From an uncultured Acetobacteraceae bacterium (GTDB lineage: Bacteria > Pseudomonadota > Alphaproteobacteria > Acetobacterales > Acetobacteraceae), in assembly GCA_943912335.1 (NCBI GenBank), contig CALTUD010000020.1:10929-74928 (forward strand): a DNA stretch of 64,000 nt, given 5' to 3'. A program made the position numbers and the translations under genes. Shown piece by piece: positions 21,031 to 29,507 of the stretch; position 1 is the first letter of the stretch; every line of letters begins with the position of its first letter. A model generated the notes under the pieces. That model did no database searches and had not been told where the DNA came from. It worked only from the letters and a program-made list of their open reading frames with translations.

Positions 21031-21067
21031 ATCGGCCGCTCCTATCGACCCGATCGCCGCCTCCTAT
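21031..21067. promoter_or_regulatory. OxyR-like operator upstream of katG
   Basis: The pattern ATCG-N7-CTAT-N7-ATCG-N7-CTAT (starts at 21031, 21042, 21053, 21064) has exactly the 11-bp half-site periodicity of the OxyR ATAG-N7-CTAT-N7-ATAG-N7-CTAT consensus, with one mismatch in each ATAG element. It lies in the 311-bp gap (20912-21222) upstream of katG, which holds no gene. The position fits activation of katG by peroxide-oxidised OxyR. This is a pattern match only. Confidence 0.55.
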
Positions 21068-21222
21068 CGTGGAGGGTGTTTCGGAAAATCTTCTATGCGT
21101 GGCAGGGGCGTTCTGTCCGGACCGTCTTGGCACGACCGAAAATCCTTCACGAAACCGTCAAACGGGCGCGCTCTTTATGGGCCTTTGCGCGGAACGTTCT
21201 GCCGTCCGGGAAGCGGTCCCGG

Positions 21223-22593
21223 TCACCCTTTCCGCGTCACCAGCAACTGGTTGATCCGGAACCCGTCCACATCCACCACCTCGAAGGTGAAGCCGCCTGC
21301 CTCGATGCGGTCGGCCTTGCGCGCCACGCGTCGCATCTTGTGCATCACGAAGCCGCCGATGGTCTCGTAGGCGCCGGTCTGCGCGCCCATCGCGCCGAGC
21401 CCGATCTCGCCATTGCCCAGCCCCAAGGCGCGGGCCACGTCGCCCAGATCGGCGATTCCGTCCACCAGCCAGCTGTTCTCGTCGCGGCGCACGATCGCCT
21501 GCTCCTCGAACGGGTTGGCCAGACCGTCCATCAGCGCGCCCATGATGTCCTTGAACGTCACGATGCCGACCACGACGGCGTATTCGCTGACGATCAGGGC
21601 GAAACCGGCGCCGTGCTGCTCGAACGCCCCCAGCGCCTGCCAGAGATTCAGCGTTTCCGGCAGCGAGAGCACGTCGCGGCGCATCTTGGCGAGCACGCGC
21701 GCACCCGGCGCCGACGGCACGCCGGCCTGGGGCGGCGGCTCCACGGCGACCGGGTCCGACGGCGTCTCGCCCACCATCACCGCCAGAACGTCCTCGGCGC
21801 GGATGGAGCCGATCACACGGTCGAGCCCGCCATCGCAGAGCGGATAGCGCGAATACGGCTTGGCGCGGACCTTCTCGCGCTGACGTTCCAGGCTTTCGCG
21901 GATGTCGAGGTAGACGATGTCGTCGCGCGGCGTCATCGCCGAGGTAATCCAGCGATCCTGCAAACCCAGCACGTTCTGGATCAGCCGGTGCTCCTGCTCC
22001 AGCAGCACGCCGGAGGCGGTGCCGGCCGCCAGCATCGCCCGCAGGTCTTCCGGCGTCACGTGATCCGCCGTCGGCGCTACGGGGATGCGCAAGGCCCGCA
22101 GAAGCGCGTCGGCGATGCGCGAGAACACCCAGACGAACGGAAACAGCACACGCACCGCCAACTGCGGGAACCAGCCGACGGCCAGCGCCACACGGTCCGG
22201 CGCCAGCATCGCGATGCGCTTGGGCAGAAGATCGGCGAACAGAACGAACAGGAACGTCACCAGGCAGAAGCCGAGCACCGCGCCGAGCTGCGCGCTGCGG
22301 TCCGGCGACAGGCCGCATTCGGCCAGCAGCGCCGCGATCTCCGGTCCCACCAGACCGTCCGAGGCGATGCCGCCCAGCACGCCCACGGCGTTCAAACAGA
22401 TCTGCAGAACCGTGATCACCTGGCCGCTGTTGCGGCGAAGGGCCAGGAAGCGGATCGCCCGACGGTCGCCGCGCTCGGCCTCGTTGCGCATGCGCGAGTC
22501 GCGTGCGGCGGCGAAGGAGATCTCCGACATGGAGATCAGCACGCTGAGCGCGACGAGGGCTGCGATCACGGCGAGGCCGAGAAACAAGCTCAT
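21223..22593 (-). CDS. CNNM/CorC-HlyC family membrane protein with CBS domains
   Basis: A 456-aa inner-membrane protein of the hemolysin-C/CorC group. A DUF21 (CNNM) transmembrane domain covers about residues 1-190, a CBS pair lies at about 205-330 (SAMTPRDDIVYLDI; FALIVSEYAVVVGIVTFKDI) and the CorC_HlyC domain is at the C-terminus (VDGIADLGDVARALGL; GFVMHKMRRV). Such proteins are linked to magnesium or cobalt efflux and membrane homeostasis. I use ATG 22593 (MSLFLGLAVIAALVAL); an in-frame TTG four codons earlier is weaker. Transcribed alone after a 169-bp gap. Confidence 0.9.
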   Translation of the reverse strand: MSLFLGLAVIAALVALSVLISMSEISFAAARDSRMRNEAERGDRRAIRFLALRRNSGQVITVLQICLNAVGVLGGIASDGLVGPEIAALLAECGLSPDRSAQLGAVLGFCLVTFLFVLFADLLPKRIAMLAPDRVALAVGWFPQLAVRVLFPFVWVFSRIADALLRALRIPVAPTADHVTPEDLRAMLAAGTASGVLLEQEHRLIQNVLGLQDRWITSAMTPRDDIVYLDIRESLERQREKVRAKPYSRYPLCDGGLDRVIGSIRAEDVLAVMVGETPSDPVAVEPPPQAGVPSAPGARVLAKMRRDVLSLPETLNLWQALGAFEQHGAGFALIVSEYAVVVGIVTFKDIMGALMDGLANPFEEQAIVRRDENSWLVDGIADLGDVARALGLGNGEIGLGAMGAQTGAYETIGGFVMHKMRRVARKADRIEAGGFTFEVVDVDGFRINQLLVTRKG

Positions 22594-22762
22594 GATACGG
22601 TCCAAAAACGATCAACCGCCGCCCCGGGATCGGAACGGCGGTCGCGGGAATGCGCGCGATCGAACGGACCGGCGCGTGTCGATCGGCAAACTATCAGATC
22701 GCACCGTCCGGCGCACGGCATGCGTCCCCTGCGGGAAACGGATGCCACACGATTGAAACAGT

Positions 22763-23875
22763 TCAGTTCAGCGTGGCGAGCGCCGCGCGATCGAAGCCGG
22801 CCAGTTCGTCCTCCCGGCCGTCGCGCACCTTCCGGACCCAGTCCGCATCGCTCAGCAGGGCGCGTCCGACCGCGATCAGATCGAACTCGTCCCGCTCCAT
22901 GCGCTCCACCAGACGGTCCAGACCCACTCCGGTCGAGGCCTCGCCGCCGAAGGCGGAAATGAAATCGCCCGAAAGCCCGACCGAGCCTACGCTGATGGTG
23001 GTGGCGCCGGTCAGCTTCTTGGCCCAGCCGGCGAAATTGAGGCCGTTCTCGCCGTCGATCTCGGGAAATTCCGGCTCCCAGAAACGGCGCTGCGAGCAAT
23101 GCAGCACGTCCACTCCGGCCTCCACCAGCGGGCCGAGCCAGTCTTCCATCAGCGCCGGGGTTTCGGCGAGCCGGGCGGCGTAATCCTGCTGCTTCCACTG
23201 GCTGACGCGCAGGATCACCGGGAAATCCGGCCCCACCGCCGCGCGGATCGCCGACACGATCTCGGCCGCGAAGCGAGAACGCTGCCGCAACGTCTCCCCG
23301 CCATATTGGTCGTCGCGCCGGTTGGTGCCGGACCAGAAGAACTGGTCGATCAGATAGCCATGCGCGCCATGGATCTCGACCGTGTCGAAGCCGAGCCGCT
23401 TCGCATCGGCGGCGGCGCGAGCGAAGGCCGACACCGTGTCGGCAATGTCGGTCTCCAACATCGTCGTGCCGCGCTCCTTGCCGGGCGCCACCAGACCGGA
23501 CGGGCTTTCCACAGTCTGTTCCGGCTCCCAGCCGCTCTGCCCGCGCACGGAGCCGGTGTGCCAGATCTGCGGCCCCATGCGCCCGCCGGCCGCATGCACG
23601 GCGTCGATCACCCCCTGCCATCCGGCCAAGGGCGCGTCGCCATGGAAGAACGGGATCGCCGGCTCGTTTCGGCTCTGCGGCCGGTCCACCACCGTGCCTT
23701 CGGACAGGATCAGCCCCACGCCGCCTTCGGCACGACGGCGGTAATAGGCGGCGATCTGCTCGGTCGGCACGCCGCCGGGCGCGAAGGTCCGGGTCATCGG
23801 CGCCATGACGATGCGGTTGTCGAGGGCAAGGGAACCGATCCGCAACGGGCGGAACAGGGTATCGGTCGGACGCAT
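22763..23875 (-). CDS. Old Yellow Enzyme family NADH:flavin oxidoreductase
   Basis: A 370-aa FMN-dependent TIM-barrel ene-reductase. Seen: LFRPLRIGSLALDNRIVMAP with the conserved MAPMTR FMN segment, QIWHTGS, the active-site VEIHGAHGYLIDQF, DDQYGG, and GRALLSDADWV near the C-terminus that binds the FMN phosphate. Members reduce activated alkenes, quinones or nitro compounds and are often induced by electrophiles. ATG 23875 has GGAG about 9 bases upstream. It is divergent from an HxlR-type regulator with 100 bp between, a common arrangement in which the regulator controls the reductase. Confidence 0.93.
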   Translation of the reverse strand: MRPTDTLFRPLRIGSLALDNRIVMAPMTRTFAPGGVPTEQIAAYYRRRAEGGVGLILSEGTVVDRPQSRNEPAIPFFHGDAPLAGWQGVIDAVHAAGGRMGPQIWHTGSVRGQSGWEPEQTVESPSGLVAPGKERGTTMLETDIADTVSAFARAAADAKRLGFDTVEIHGAHGYLIDQFFWSGTNRRDDQYGGETLRQRSRFAAEIVSAIRAAVGPDFPVILRVSQWKQQDYAARLAETPALMEDWLGPLVEAGVDVLHCSQRRFWEPEFPEIDGENGLNFAGWAKKLTGATTISVGSVGLSGDFISAFGGEASTGVGLDRLVERMERDEFDLIAVGRALLSDADWVRKVRDGREDELAGFDRAALATLN

Positions 23876-23975
23876 ACGGAACACTCCGGTTTTCGGCGCC
23901 GATTAGGTATATCGGGGAAACCTGGCGTCAATAACGCACCGTCCGGCGCCTAGGTAGGATTGCGGATACCGACCC

Positions 23976-24344
23976 ATGCAAGACCAGAAGCGCTTCTCCG
24001 CCGATTGCCCGGCCCGGGCCCTGCTCGATCAGGTGGCCGATAAATGGTCGATGATGGTGCTGGCCCTGCTGCGCGACGGGCCGCATCGCTTCAACGCCAT
24101 CAAGCGCCGCCTGGAAGGCGTCACCCAGAAGGCGCTGACGCAGTGCCTGCGGCGCCTGGAGCGCAACGGCATGGTGTCCCGGCGCGTGATCCCGTCGGCG
24201 CCGGTGGGGGTCGAATACGCCATCACCCCGCTCGGCGCCTCGCTGCAGATCCCGTTCGGCGCGCTGTATCGCTGGATGGTGGAGCACCAGCCCGAGGTGG
24301 ATGCGGCGCAGCGCCGTTTCGATACGCGCCCCCCGGCAGATTAA
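23976..24344 (+). CDS. HxlR family transcriptional regulator
   Basis: A 122-aa winged-helix DNA-binding protein of the HxlR (MarR-like) type. It has the N-terminal cysteine (Cys10 in [16 protein letters not shown]) that in related redox-sensing members is oxidised, followed by [20 protein letters not shown] and [16 protein letters not shown] (recognition helix) and the wing VEYAITPLG. It is divergent from the Old Yellow Enzyme gene and 71 bp before msrB, so it probably regulates the reductase in response to electrophile or oxidant stress, and possibly the msr genes. Confidence 0.92.
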   Translation: MQDQKRFSADCPARALLDQVADKWSMMVLALLRDGPHRFNAIKRRLEGVTQKALTQCLRRLERNGMVSRRVIPSAPVGVEYAITPLGASLQIPFGALYRWMVEHQPEVDAAQRRFDTRPPAD

Positions 24345-24415
24345 GCTTTGTTCGGGTGGCTGGATTCTCCGTTGCCGGGATCCCATGTCGCGGACAGCAA
24401 AGATCTGGAACACCC

Positions 24416-24928
24416 ATGTCCTTCGTCTCGCCGACACGACGCCACCTGCTGCAAACCGCCACGGTGCTGGGCGTGGGCCTCGCCGCCGGCGCGCTGCTGC
24501 TGGAGGACGGCGCCCCGGCGCGGGCCGCGGACGGCGCCTATCGCCTGTCGGACGCCGACTGGCGGCGCAAGCTCACCCCGGCGCAATACGACGTGCTGCG
24601 CGGGGAAGGCACCGAGATGGCGTTCTCCTCGCCGCTGGACGAATTCTGGCAGGCCGGCACCTATCACTGCGCCGGCTGCGGCCAGGCGGCCTATTCCTCG
24701 CGCACCAAATTCGAAAGCCATACCGGCTGGCCGAGCTTCTGGCAGCCTCTGCCGCATGCTGTGGCCGAGCGCAGCGATTCGACGCTCGGCATGGAGCGGA
24801 CCGAGGTGCATTGCTCGCGCTGCCAGGGCCATCTCGGCCACGTGTTCGATGACGGGCCGAAACCCACCGGTTTGCGCTACTGCATGAATGGCGTGGCGCT
24901 CAGCTTCCAGCCCGGCACCCCGGCCTGA
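24416..24928 (+). CDS. msrB: Tat-exported methionine-(R)-sulfoxide reductase MsrB
   Basis: A 170-aa MsrB. The zinc cysteines are Cys85/Cys88 (YHCAGCGQ) and Cys133/Cys136 (VHCSRCQGH), and the catalytic Cys156 is in [17 protein letters not shown] is also present. Unlike the usual cytoplasmic MsrB, it has a twin-arginine leader ([15 protein letters not shown], then APARAA at 33-38), so it should repair Met-R-sulfoxide in periplasmic proteins. The next gene is msrA with a Sec-type leader 14 bp downstream, giving a periplasmic repair pair for both stereoisomers. The electron donor is not evident. Confidence 0.93.
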   Translation: MSFVSPTRRHLLQTATVLGVGLAAGALLLEDGAPARAADGAYRLSDADWRRKLTPAQYDVLRGEGTEMAFSSPLDEFWQAGTYHCAGCGQAAYSSRTKFESHTGWPSFWQPLPHAVAERSDSTLGMERTEVHCSRCQGHLGHVFDDGPKPTGLRYCMNGVALSFQPGTPA

Positions 24929-24942
24929 TCGGAACCCAGACC

Positions 24943-25659
24943 ATGACCCTTCGCAGTCTCGCCCTGTTCGCCGGCACCGTGCTCGGCGTCGCAGCACTCG
25001 CCCTGCCGGTTTTGCCGGTGATCCCCTCCGCCTTCGCCGAGGAAGCGCCGCATCTGGTGCCGGCGCCGGCCCGGGCAATGCCGCAACAATCCGGCCTGCA
25101 GCAGCTCACCGTTTCGGGCGGCTGCTTCTGGGGCATCCAGGGCGTGTTCGAGCATGTGCGCGGCGTGCGCCAAGCGGTCTCCGGCTATACCGGCGGCAGC
25201 GCCGATACCGCGCAGTACGAGACCGTCAGCGGCGGCGATACCGGACACGCGGAATCGGTGCAGATCACCTACGATCCGTCCGTGGTCAGCGAAGCGACGC
25301 TTCTGCGCATCTTCTTCTCGGTGGCGCTCGATCCGACCATGCTGAACGCGCAGGGGCCGGATCGCGGCACCCAGTATCGCTCCGAGATCTGGTACGCCAC
25401 CCCTGCGCAGGCGGAGGAAGCGCGCGCCTATATCGCCCAGCTCGACGCGTCGCACAGCTTCGACGCGCCGATCCGCACGCGCGTCGATCCGCTGCACGGC
25501 TTCTATCCGGCCGAGCGCTACCATCAGGACTACCTGACCCTGCACCCCGAGTCCGGCTACATCGTCTATAACGATCTGCCGAAGGTCGAGGCGCTGCAAC
25601 GCTTGTTTCCGGCGAACTACGTGTCCGCGCCGGTCAGGGTGCTCGCTTCCGCCGACTGA
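24943..25659 (+). CDS. msrA: Exported methionine-(S)-sulfoxide reductase MsrA
   Basis: A 238-aa MsrA with the catalytic Cys61 in GGCFWGIQG, YTGGSADTAQYETVSGGDTGHAE and the C-terminal HQDYL motif. A Sec signal peptide is seen at residues 1-32 (cleavage near PSAFAE), so it acts in the periplasm. It is 14 bp after msrB and probably in the same transcript. Its 3' end overlaps the convergent pspF by 43 bp. It reduces Met-S-sulfoxide using a dithiol donor. Confidence 0.94.
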   Translation: MTLRSLALFAGTVLGVAALALPVLPVIPSAFAEEAPHLVPAPARAMPQQSGLQQLTVSGGCFWGIQGVFEHVRGVRQAVSGYTGGSADTAQYETVSGGDTGHAESVQITYDPSVVSEATLLRIFFSVALDPTMLNAQGPDRGTQYRSEIWYATPAQAEEARAYIAQLDASHSFDAPIRTRVDPLHGFYPAERYHQDYLTLHPESGYIVYNDLPKVEALQRLFPANYVSAPVRVLASAD

Positions 25660-26726
25660 TCGCCGTCCGCACGCTCGCGTCCGGGCCGGTTCAGCAGGTT
25701 GTGCACCTTCAGATGATGCCTGAACTGGTAATAGGTCAGGCCGAGCGCCTTGGCGGCGTTGCGCTGATTGAACCGGCTCCCCTCCAGCGCGTCGCGCAAC
25801 AGGCGCTGCTCGAAATCCCGCGTCAGCGCCTCGAAATTCCCTGAAACCGGCGCCGGGGCGGCGGGGGCGGGCAGGGCCGTCGCCGTCGCCACGGGCACCT
25901 CCGCCGGGCGCGCGGATGGGGAAAGCCCTGTTCGGAGCGACGGAAACGGGTCCAGCACAATGCGCGACAGCGGCTTGTTCGGGTTCTCCATCCGATACAC
26001 GCTGCGCTCGATCACGTTGCGCAATTCGCGCACGTTGCCGGGCCAGTCATGAGACTTCAGAACCGCCATCGCCTCCGGCGCGAAGCCCGCGAACAATTCC
26101 CGCCCCAGCTCGCGCGTCATCCGCACGGCGAAATGCCCGGCCAGCAAAGGGATGTCCTCCTGCCGTTCGCGCATCGGCGGCACCGGCACCACGTCGAAGG
26201 CCAGACGATCCAGCAGGTCGGCGCGGAATGTCCCCGCCCGCACCAGAGACGGCAGATCGGCATGCGTCGCCGCCACCACGCGCACATCCACATGCTGCGG
26301 CTCGTTGCCGCCCACGCGCTCGAAAGTGCCGTATTCGATCACGCGCAGGAGCTTCTCCTGCACCGCCATGGAGGCGGTGGCGATCTCGTCCAGAAACAAC
26401 GTCCCGCCATCAGCCAGCTCGAACCGGCCCGCGCGACGCCTGCTGGCGCCGGTGAACGACCCCGCCTCGTGCCCGAACAATTCGCTGTCCAGCAGGGCGT
26501 CGCCGAGCACGGCGCAGTTCAGCTTGATGAAGGGCCGGTCCCAGCGCTGCGACAGAAAGGCCAGGCGGCTTGCCACCAGCTCCTTGCCGGTGCCACGCTC
26601 GCCGATCACCAGCACCGGCCGGTTCAGGGGCGCCGCGATCGAGATATGCGCCAGCATGGCGAGGAAGCTGGGCGCTTCACCGATCGGCGTCGTGGTCTCG
26701 CTGTTCTGGCTGGGGGATCGCGCCAA
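25617..26726 (-). CDS. pspF: PspF, sigma-54-dependent activator of the phage-shock operon
   Basis: A 369-aa AAA+ enhancer-binding protein without a receiver domain, as for PspF. Seen: GEAPSFLAML start, Walker A GERGTGKE (42-49), sigma-54 contact loop GSFTGA (89-94; canonical GAFTGA), Walker B GGTLFLDEI and a C-terminal Fis-type HTH (NQRNAAKALGLTYYQFRHHL). I choose TTG 26726 because AGGAGG (26735-26740) is 8 bases upstream and PspF homology starts there; upstream codons to 26849 would run into the sigma-54 promoter. It faces pspA, whose promoter it should activate after release by PspA. Confidence 0.93.
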   Translation of the reverse strand: MARSPSQNSETTTPIGEAPSFLAMLAHISIAAPLNRPVLVIGERGTGKELVASRLAFLSQRWDRPFIKLNCAVLGDALLDSELFGHEAGSFTGASRRRAGRFELADGGTLFLDEIATASMAVQEKLLRVIEYGTFERVGGNEPQHVDVRVVAATHADLPSLVRAGTFRADLLDRLAFDVVPVPPMRERQEDIPLLAGHFAVRMTRELGRELFAGFAPEAMAVLKSHDWPGNVRELRNVIERSVYRMENPNKPLSRIVLDPFPSLRTGLSPSARPAEVPVATATALPAPAAPAPVSGNFEALTRDFEQRLLRDALEGSRFNQRNAAKALGLTYYQFRHHLKVHNLLNRPGRERADGDQSAEASTLTGADT

Positions 26727-26734
26727 TGATTGGT

Positions 26735-26740
26735 CCTCCT
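26735..26740 (-). promoter_or_regulatory. Strong ribosome-binding site deciding the pspF start
   Basis: On the minus strand AGGAGG is followed by 8 bases and the TTG at 26726. No ATG in frame is better placed, so the start is a rare TTG, which may help keep PspF at a low level. Confidence 0.7.
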
Positions 26741-26852
26741 GGCCATTCGGGGCCGGTGGTCCATCCTGCTGATCTCGCGTCCGTCCGGCAAGGGACGATC
26801 GAAACCCCAGGCGAATCAACCCTCTGGAGGCCCTGGCGACCACGACCACGCT

Positions 26853-26869
26853 CTGGCACGGAAGCTGCT
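26853..26869 (+). promoter_or_regulatory. Sigma-54 (-24/-12) promoter of the psp operon
   Basis: TGGCACG with GG at 26855-26856 and GC at 26867-26868 gives the invariant GG-N10-GC spacing of RpoN promoters (TGGCACGGAAGCTGC). Transcription would start near 26880, about 40 bp before pspA. The divergent activator pspF supports it. Confidence 0.85.
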
Positions 26870-26920
26870 CAGAGATGGCATCGAATACAGGAGCGGTCCC
26901 CGACCGAAGGAACCCAGGCC

Positions 26921-27631
26921 ATGAGCATCTTTTCCCGCTTGTCCGACATCGTGAACGCCAACATCAACACGCTGGTCGCCCGCGCCGAGGACCCGCGCAA
27001 GATCATCCGCCTGATCATCCAGGAGATGGAGGACACGCTGGTCGAGGTGCGCTCCTCCGCGGTGCAGACCATCGCCGAGCGCAAGGAGCTGGAACGCCGC
27101 ATGGCCCAGCTCGCCCGCGACGAGGCGGAATGGGAGCGCAAGGCCGAGCTGGCGCTCACCCATAACCGCGAGGATCTGGCGCGCGGCGCGCTCCAGGCCC
27201 GCACCCATCTGGGCAAGACACGCGAAAGCCTGCGCACACAGCACGAACAGATCGTTTCCGGCCTGGCGCAGCAGAACGACGACATCGCCAAGCTCCAGGC
27301 CAAGCTCGCCGACGCCAAGTCACGCGAACAGGCGCTGATGTCGCGCGCCTCGATCGCCAATTCCCGCGTGAAGCTGCGCGAGCGTCTTTATGACGAGCGC
27401 ATCGGCGACGCGTTCGGACGCTTCGAGCAGGTGGAACGCAATCTGGACGCGCTGGAAGGTCGTGTGGAATCCTTCGATCTCGGCCGACGCACGCTGGAGC
27501 AGGAGATCGAGGGTCTCGAAGCCGACAGCGCCGTCGAAACCGAACTGGCCGCGATGCGGGCACGCCTGCGCAAGCGGGACGAGGCGCCGTCCGCCCCGGC
27601 CGTAGAAGGTCCCGAAACCCCCCGATCCTAA
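26921..27631 (+). CDS. pspA: Phage-shock protein A
   Basis: A 236-aa PspA/IM30 protein, an ESCRT-III-like coiled-coil membrane remodeller and inhibitor of PspF. The start MSIFSRLSDIVNANINTLVARAEDP contains the amphipathic helix and the conserved AEDP; residues 30-210 are almost wholly helical with many heptads. It binds stressed inner membrane to preserve proton-motive force. First gene of pspA-pspB-pspC and a fourth gene, all with gaps of 11, 12 and 5 bp, behind a sigma-54 promoter. Confidence 0.96.
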   Translation: MSIFSRLSDIVNANINTLVARAEDPRKIIRLIIQEMEDTLVEVRSSAVQTIAERKELERRMAQLARDEAEWERKAELALTHNREDLARGALQARTHLGKTRESLRTQHEQIVSGLAQQNDDIAKLQAKLADAKSREQALMSRASIANSRVKLRERLYDERIGDAFGRFEQVERNLDALEGRVESFDLGRRTLEQEIEGLEADSAVETELAAMRARLRKRDEAPSAPAVEGPETPRS

Positions 27632-27642
27632 GGCGAACCGAA

Positions 27643-27924
27643 ATGGACCCTGCAACCCTTGCCGTACTGGGCGGTAACCATTTCGTAGGCGATATCACCG
27701 GCCTGATCGCTGTCGTCTGTCCGTTTCTGTTGGCAGGCTGGATCATCAAGCTCCGCCACGAGCGCCGCATGCGCGAAGGCCAGACCGCCACGCTGGGCGT
27801 CGAGGAACGCCGCGCGCTGGACGAGATGAGCGCGCTCGCGCAGCGGATGGAACAGCGCGTGGAGAACCTGGAGCGCATTCTCGACAACGAGCTGTCCGGC
27901 TGGCGCAGCCGGATGCCGCGCTGA
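27643..27924 (+). CDS. pspB: Phage-shock protein B
   Basis: A 93-aa inner-membrane protein: one N-terminal transmembrane helix (about 15-37, GLIAVVCPFLLAGWIIK) followed by a cytoplasmic coiled coil with RRALDEMSALAQRMEQRVEN typical of PspB. With PspC it senses membrane stress and recruits PspA away from PspF. Eleven bp after pspA and 12 bp before pspC. Confidence 0.93.
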   Translation: MDPATLAVLGGNHFVGDITGLIAVVCPFLLAGWIIKLRHERRMREGQTATLGVEERRALDEMSALAQRMEQRVENLERILDNELSGWRSRMPR

Positions 27925-27936
27925 GGGAGGCCGCGC

Positions 27937-28368
27937 ATGAACGGCTTCGGCGAACCGCCGCGCCTCTGGCGGCACGATAACGGCGCCATCTTCGCCGGCG
28001 TCTGCGCCGGTCTGGCTGAGGATCTCGACCTGCCTTTGCCGCTGGTGCGTCTGGTGTCGGTGCTGTTCGTGGTGCTGCCCACCGGCCTCGCTTATCTGGC
28101 GCTCGGCGTGCTACTGCGACGCCGCCCCGGCGCCGCCGCCGCCTTCGCGGAACGGGCCTTCACCGCCCGCAGCGCCGGCCCGGTTCGTTCGGGTTCGCGC
28201 CCGGCTCCGCGTTCGGCCGCCGCCCCGTCCGCCCTGCCGCCCCGGCAGGAATGGGCGCTGCTGCGACATCGCCTCATGGCGCTGGAGCCCCGCATCACCC
28301 GTATCGAAGGCGTGGTGACGGCGGACGATTTCGAGCTGCAGCGCGATTTCCGGCGCATGGAGCCCTGA
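27937..28368 (+). CDS. pspC: Phage-shock protein C
   Basis: A 143-aa PspC-domain protein: LWRHDNGAIFAGVCAGLAED precedes the hydrophobic PspC core with LPLVRLVSVLFVVLPTGLAY. After about residue 60 comes an Ala/Arg/Pro-rich linker and a final helical segment (LMALEPRITRIEGVVTADDF) that may contact PspB or PspA. Longer N-terminal loops seen in enterobacterial PspC are absent. Third gene of the psp operon. Confidence 0.92.
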   Translation: MNGFGEPPRLWRHDNGAIFAGVCAGLAEDLDLPLPLVRLVSVLFVVLPTGLAYLALGVLLRRRPGAAAAFAERAFTARSAGPVRSGSRPAPRSAAAPSALPPRQEWALLRHRLMALEPRITRIEGVVTADDFELQRDFRRMEP

Positions 28369-28373
28369 GCGCC

Positions 28374-29432
28374 ATGCCCTGGTTCCCCATCACCGACCCG
28401 TCGCGCGCCGACGATATCCGCATGCGACGCAAGCGCGCCGTGATGCTGCTTGGGCTGATCGTGTGCGTGCCCTGGCTGATGTGGGGCAACCATACCGAGC
28501 ACAAGGCGAGCCGTCACAGGATCTCGGTGACCTTTCCCGACATCCCGGTGCCGCCCGTGCCCCCCGTACCCCCAGTGCCACCGGTCCCGTCGGTGCCGCC
28601 GATGCCGCCCGTCGAAGGGCAGAGCCAGCGGTTCGCCGCCGCCGCCCTCACGATCGACCTTCCCTGCGCCGATTCCGTTTCGGTGCGGCAGGACGACTCC
28701 CTCAACGGCCAGACCGTGCTCACCGGCGATCAAAGCGCGCTGGATGCCGTGTCGATCCGCAATGGCGTTCTGACCGAACGGCGCGGCTGTTCCGCCGATA
28801 CCGGTCTCGTGATCCGCACCGGCCGCACCACGCCGCTCACCCTGATCCAGTCCGGCGACAACGAAATCCATGTCGGCCATTTCGACGGTGCGGTGTCGCT
28901 GGTGGTCGAGGGCAGCGGCGACGTGCGCATCGACCATGCCGGCAGCCTCACGGTGCACGGCAACAGGAGCGGCGACGTGTCGGTGGGTTCGGTCAGCGGT
29001 CCCGTCACCGCGATCATGACCGGATCGGGCAATCTCGACATCGACGGCGGCACCGTGCCGCGTCTGGATGCGACCGTGCGCGGCAATGCCGATCTCGACA
29101 TGGGCAACGTGCGGGTGCTGTCGGGCCAGTTGACGGTCACCGGCAGCGGCAACGTGACCCTTGCCTTCGCGCAAGGCGGCTTCGGCGCCGATCTGCGCGG
29201 CAGCGGCGATCTGTCGATCCGCAGCGTCGATCTGCAACATCTCGAGCTGAAGGCCTACGGATCGGGCGACGTCAAGATCGGGACGGGCCGGATCGCCTCG
29301 ATGAACGTGGTCCGCTACGGCTCCGGCAATCTGTCCATCGACGCGGATATCGGCAGTGGCCGGCTCGATCACAGCGGCAGCGGCGACGTCGACATTCCGC
29401 ATCGTGGGGATCTGCAGTCCACCCACGACTGA
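28374..29432 (+). CDS. Psp-operon beta-solenoid protein (DUF2807-like) with Pro-rich stalk
   Basis: A 352-aa protein, 5 bp after pspC. One membrane anchor lies at about residues 23-40 (AVMLLGLIVCVPWLMWG), then a stalk of repeated PPV units (about 55-80), then a region from about 85 to 345 built of short repeats with the pattern SGDV/SGNL plus alternating hydrophobics (for example GSGNLDIDGG, GSGDVKIGTG), predicted as a beta-solenoid of the GIN/DUF2807 type. The bulk should face the periplasm. It probably acts in envelope stress with the Psp proteins, but no biochemical role is known to me. A strong hairpin follows. Confidence 0.85.
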   Translation: MPWFPITDPSRADDIRMRRKRAVMLLGLIVCVPWLMWGNHTEHKASRHRISVTFPDIPVPPVPPVPPVPPVPSVPPMPPVEGQSQRFAAAALTIDLPCADSVSVRQDDSLNGQTVLTGDQSALDAVSIRNGVLTERRGCSADTGLVIRTGRTTPLTLIQSGDNEIHVGHFDGAVSLVVEGSGDVRIDHAGSLTVHGNRSGDVSVGSVSGPVTAIMTGSGNLDIDGGTVPRLDATVRGNADLDMGNVRVLSGQLTVTGSGNVTLAFAQGGFGADLRGSGDLSIRSVDLQHLELKAYGSGDVKIGTGRIASMNVVRYGSGNLSIDADIGSGRLDHSGSGDVDIPHRGDLQSTHD

Positions 29433-29453
29433 TCGTCCATCTCCTGAACGAAG

Positions 29454-29487
29454 AAGGGGCGGAACCGCATCCACGGTTCCGCCCCTT
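29454..29487. terminator. Bidirectional terminator hairpin after the psp operon
   Basis: A 14-bp perfect stem (AAGGGGCGGAACCG / CGGTTCCGCCCCTT) with a 6-base loop, followed by TTT on the plus strand and flanked by an A-run giving T residues on the minus strand. It sits between convergent genes. Confidence 0.8.
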
Positions 29488-29507
29488 TCCGTGTTCGAGT
29501 ATGACGC

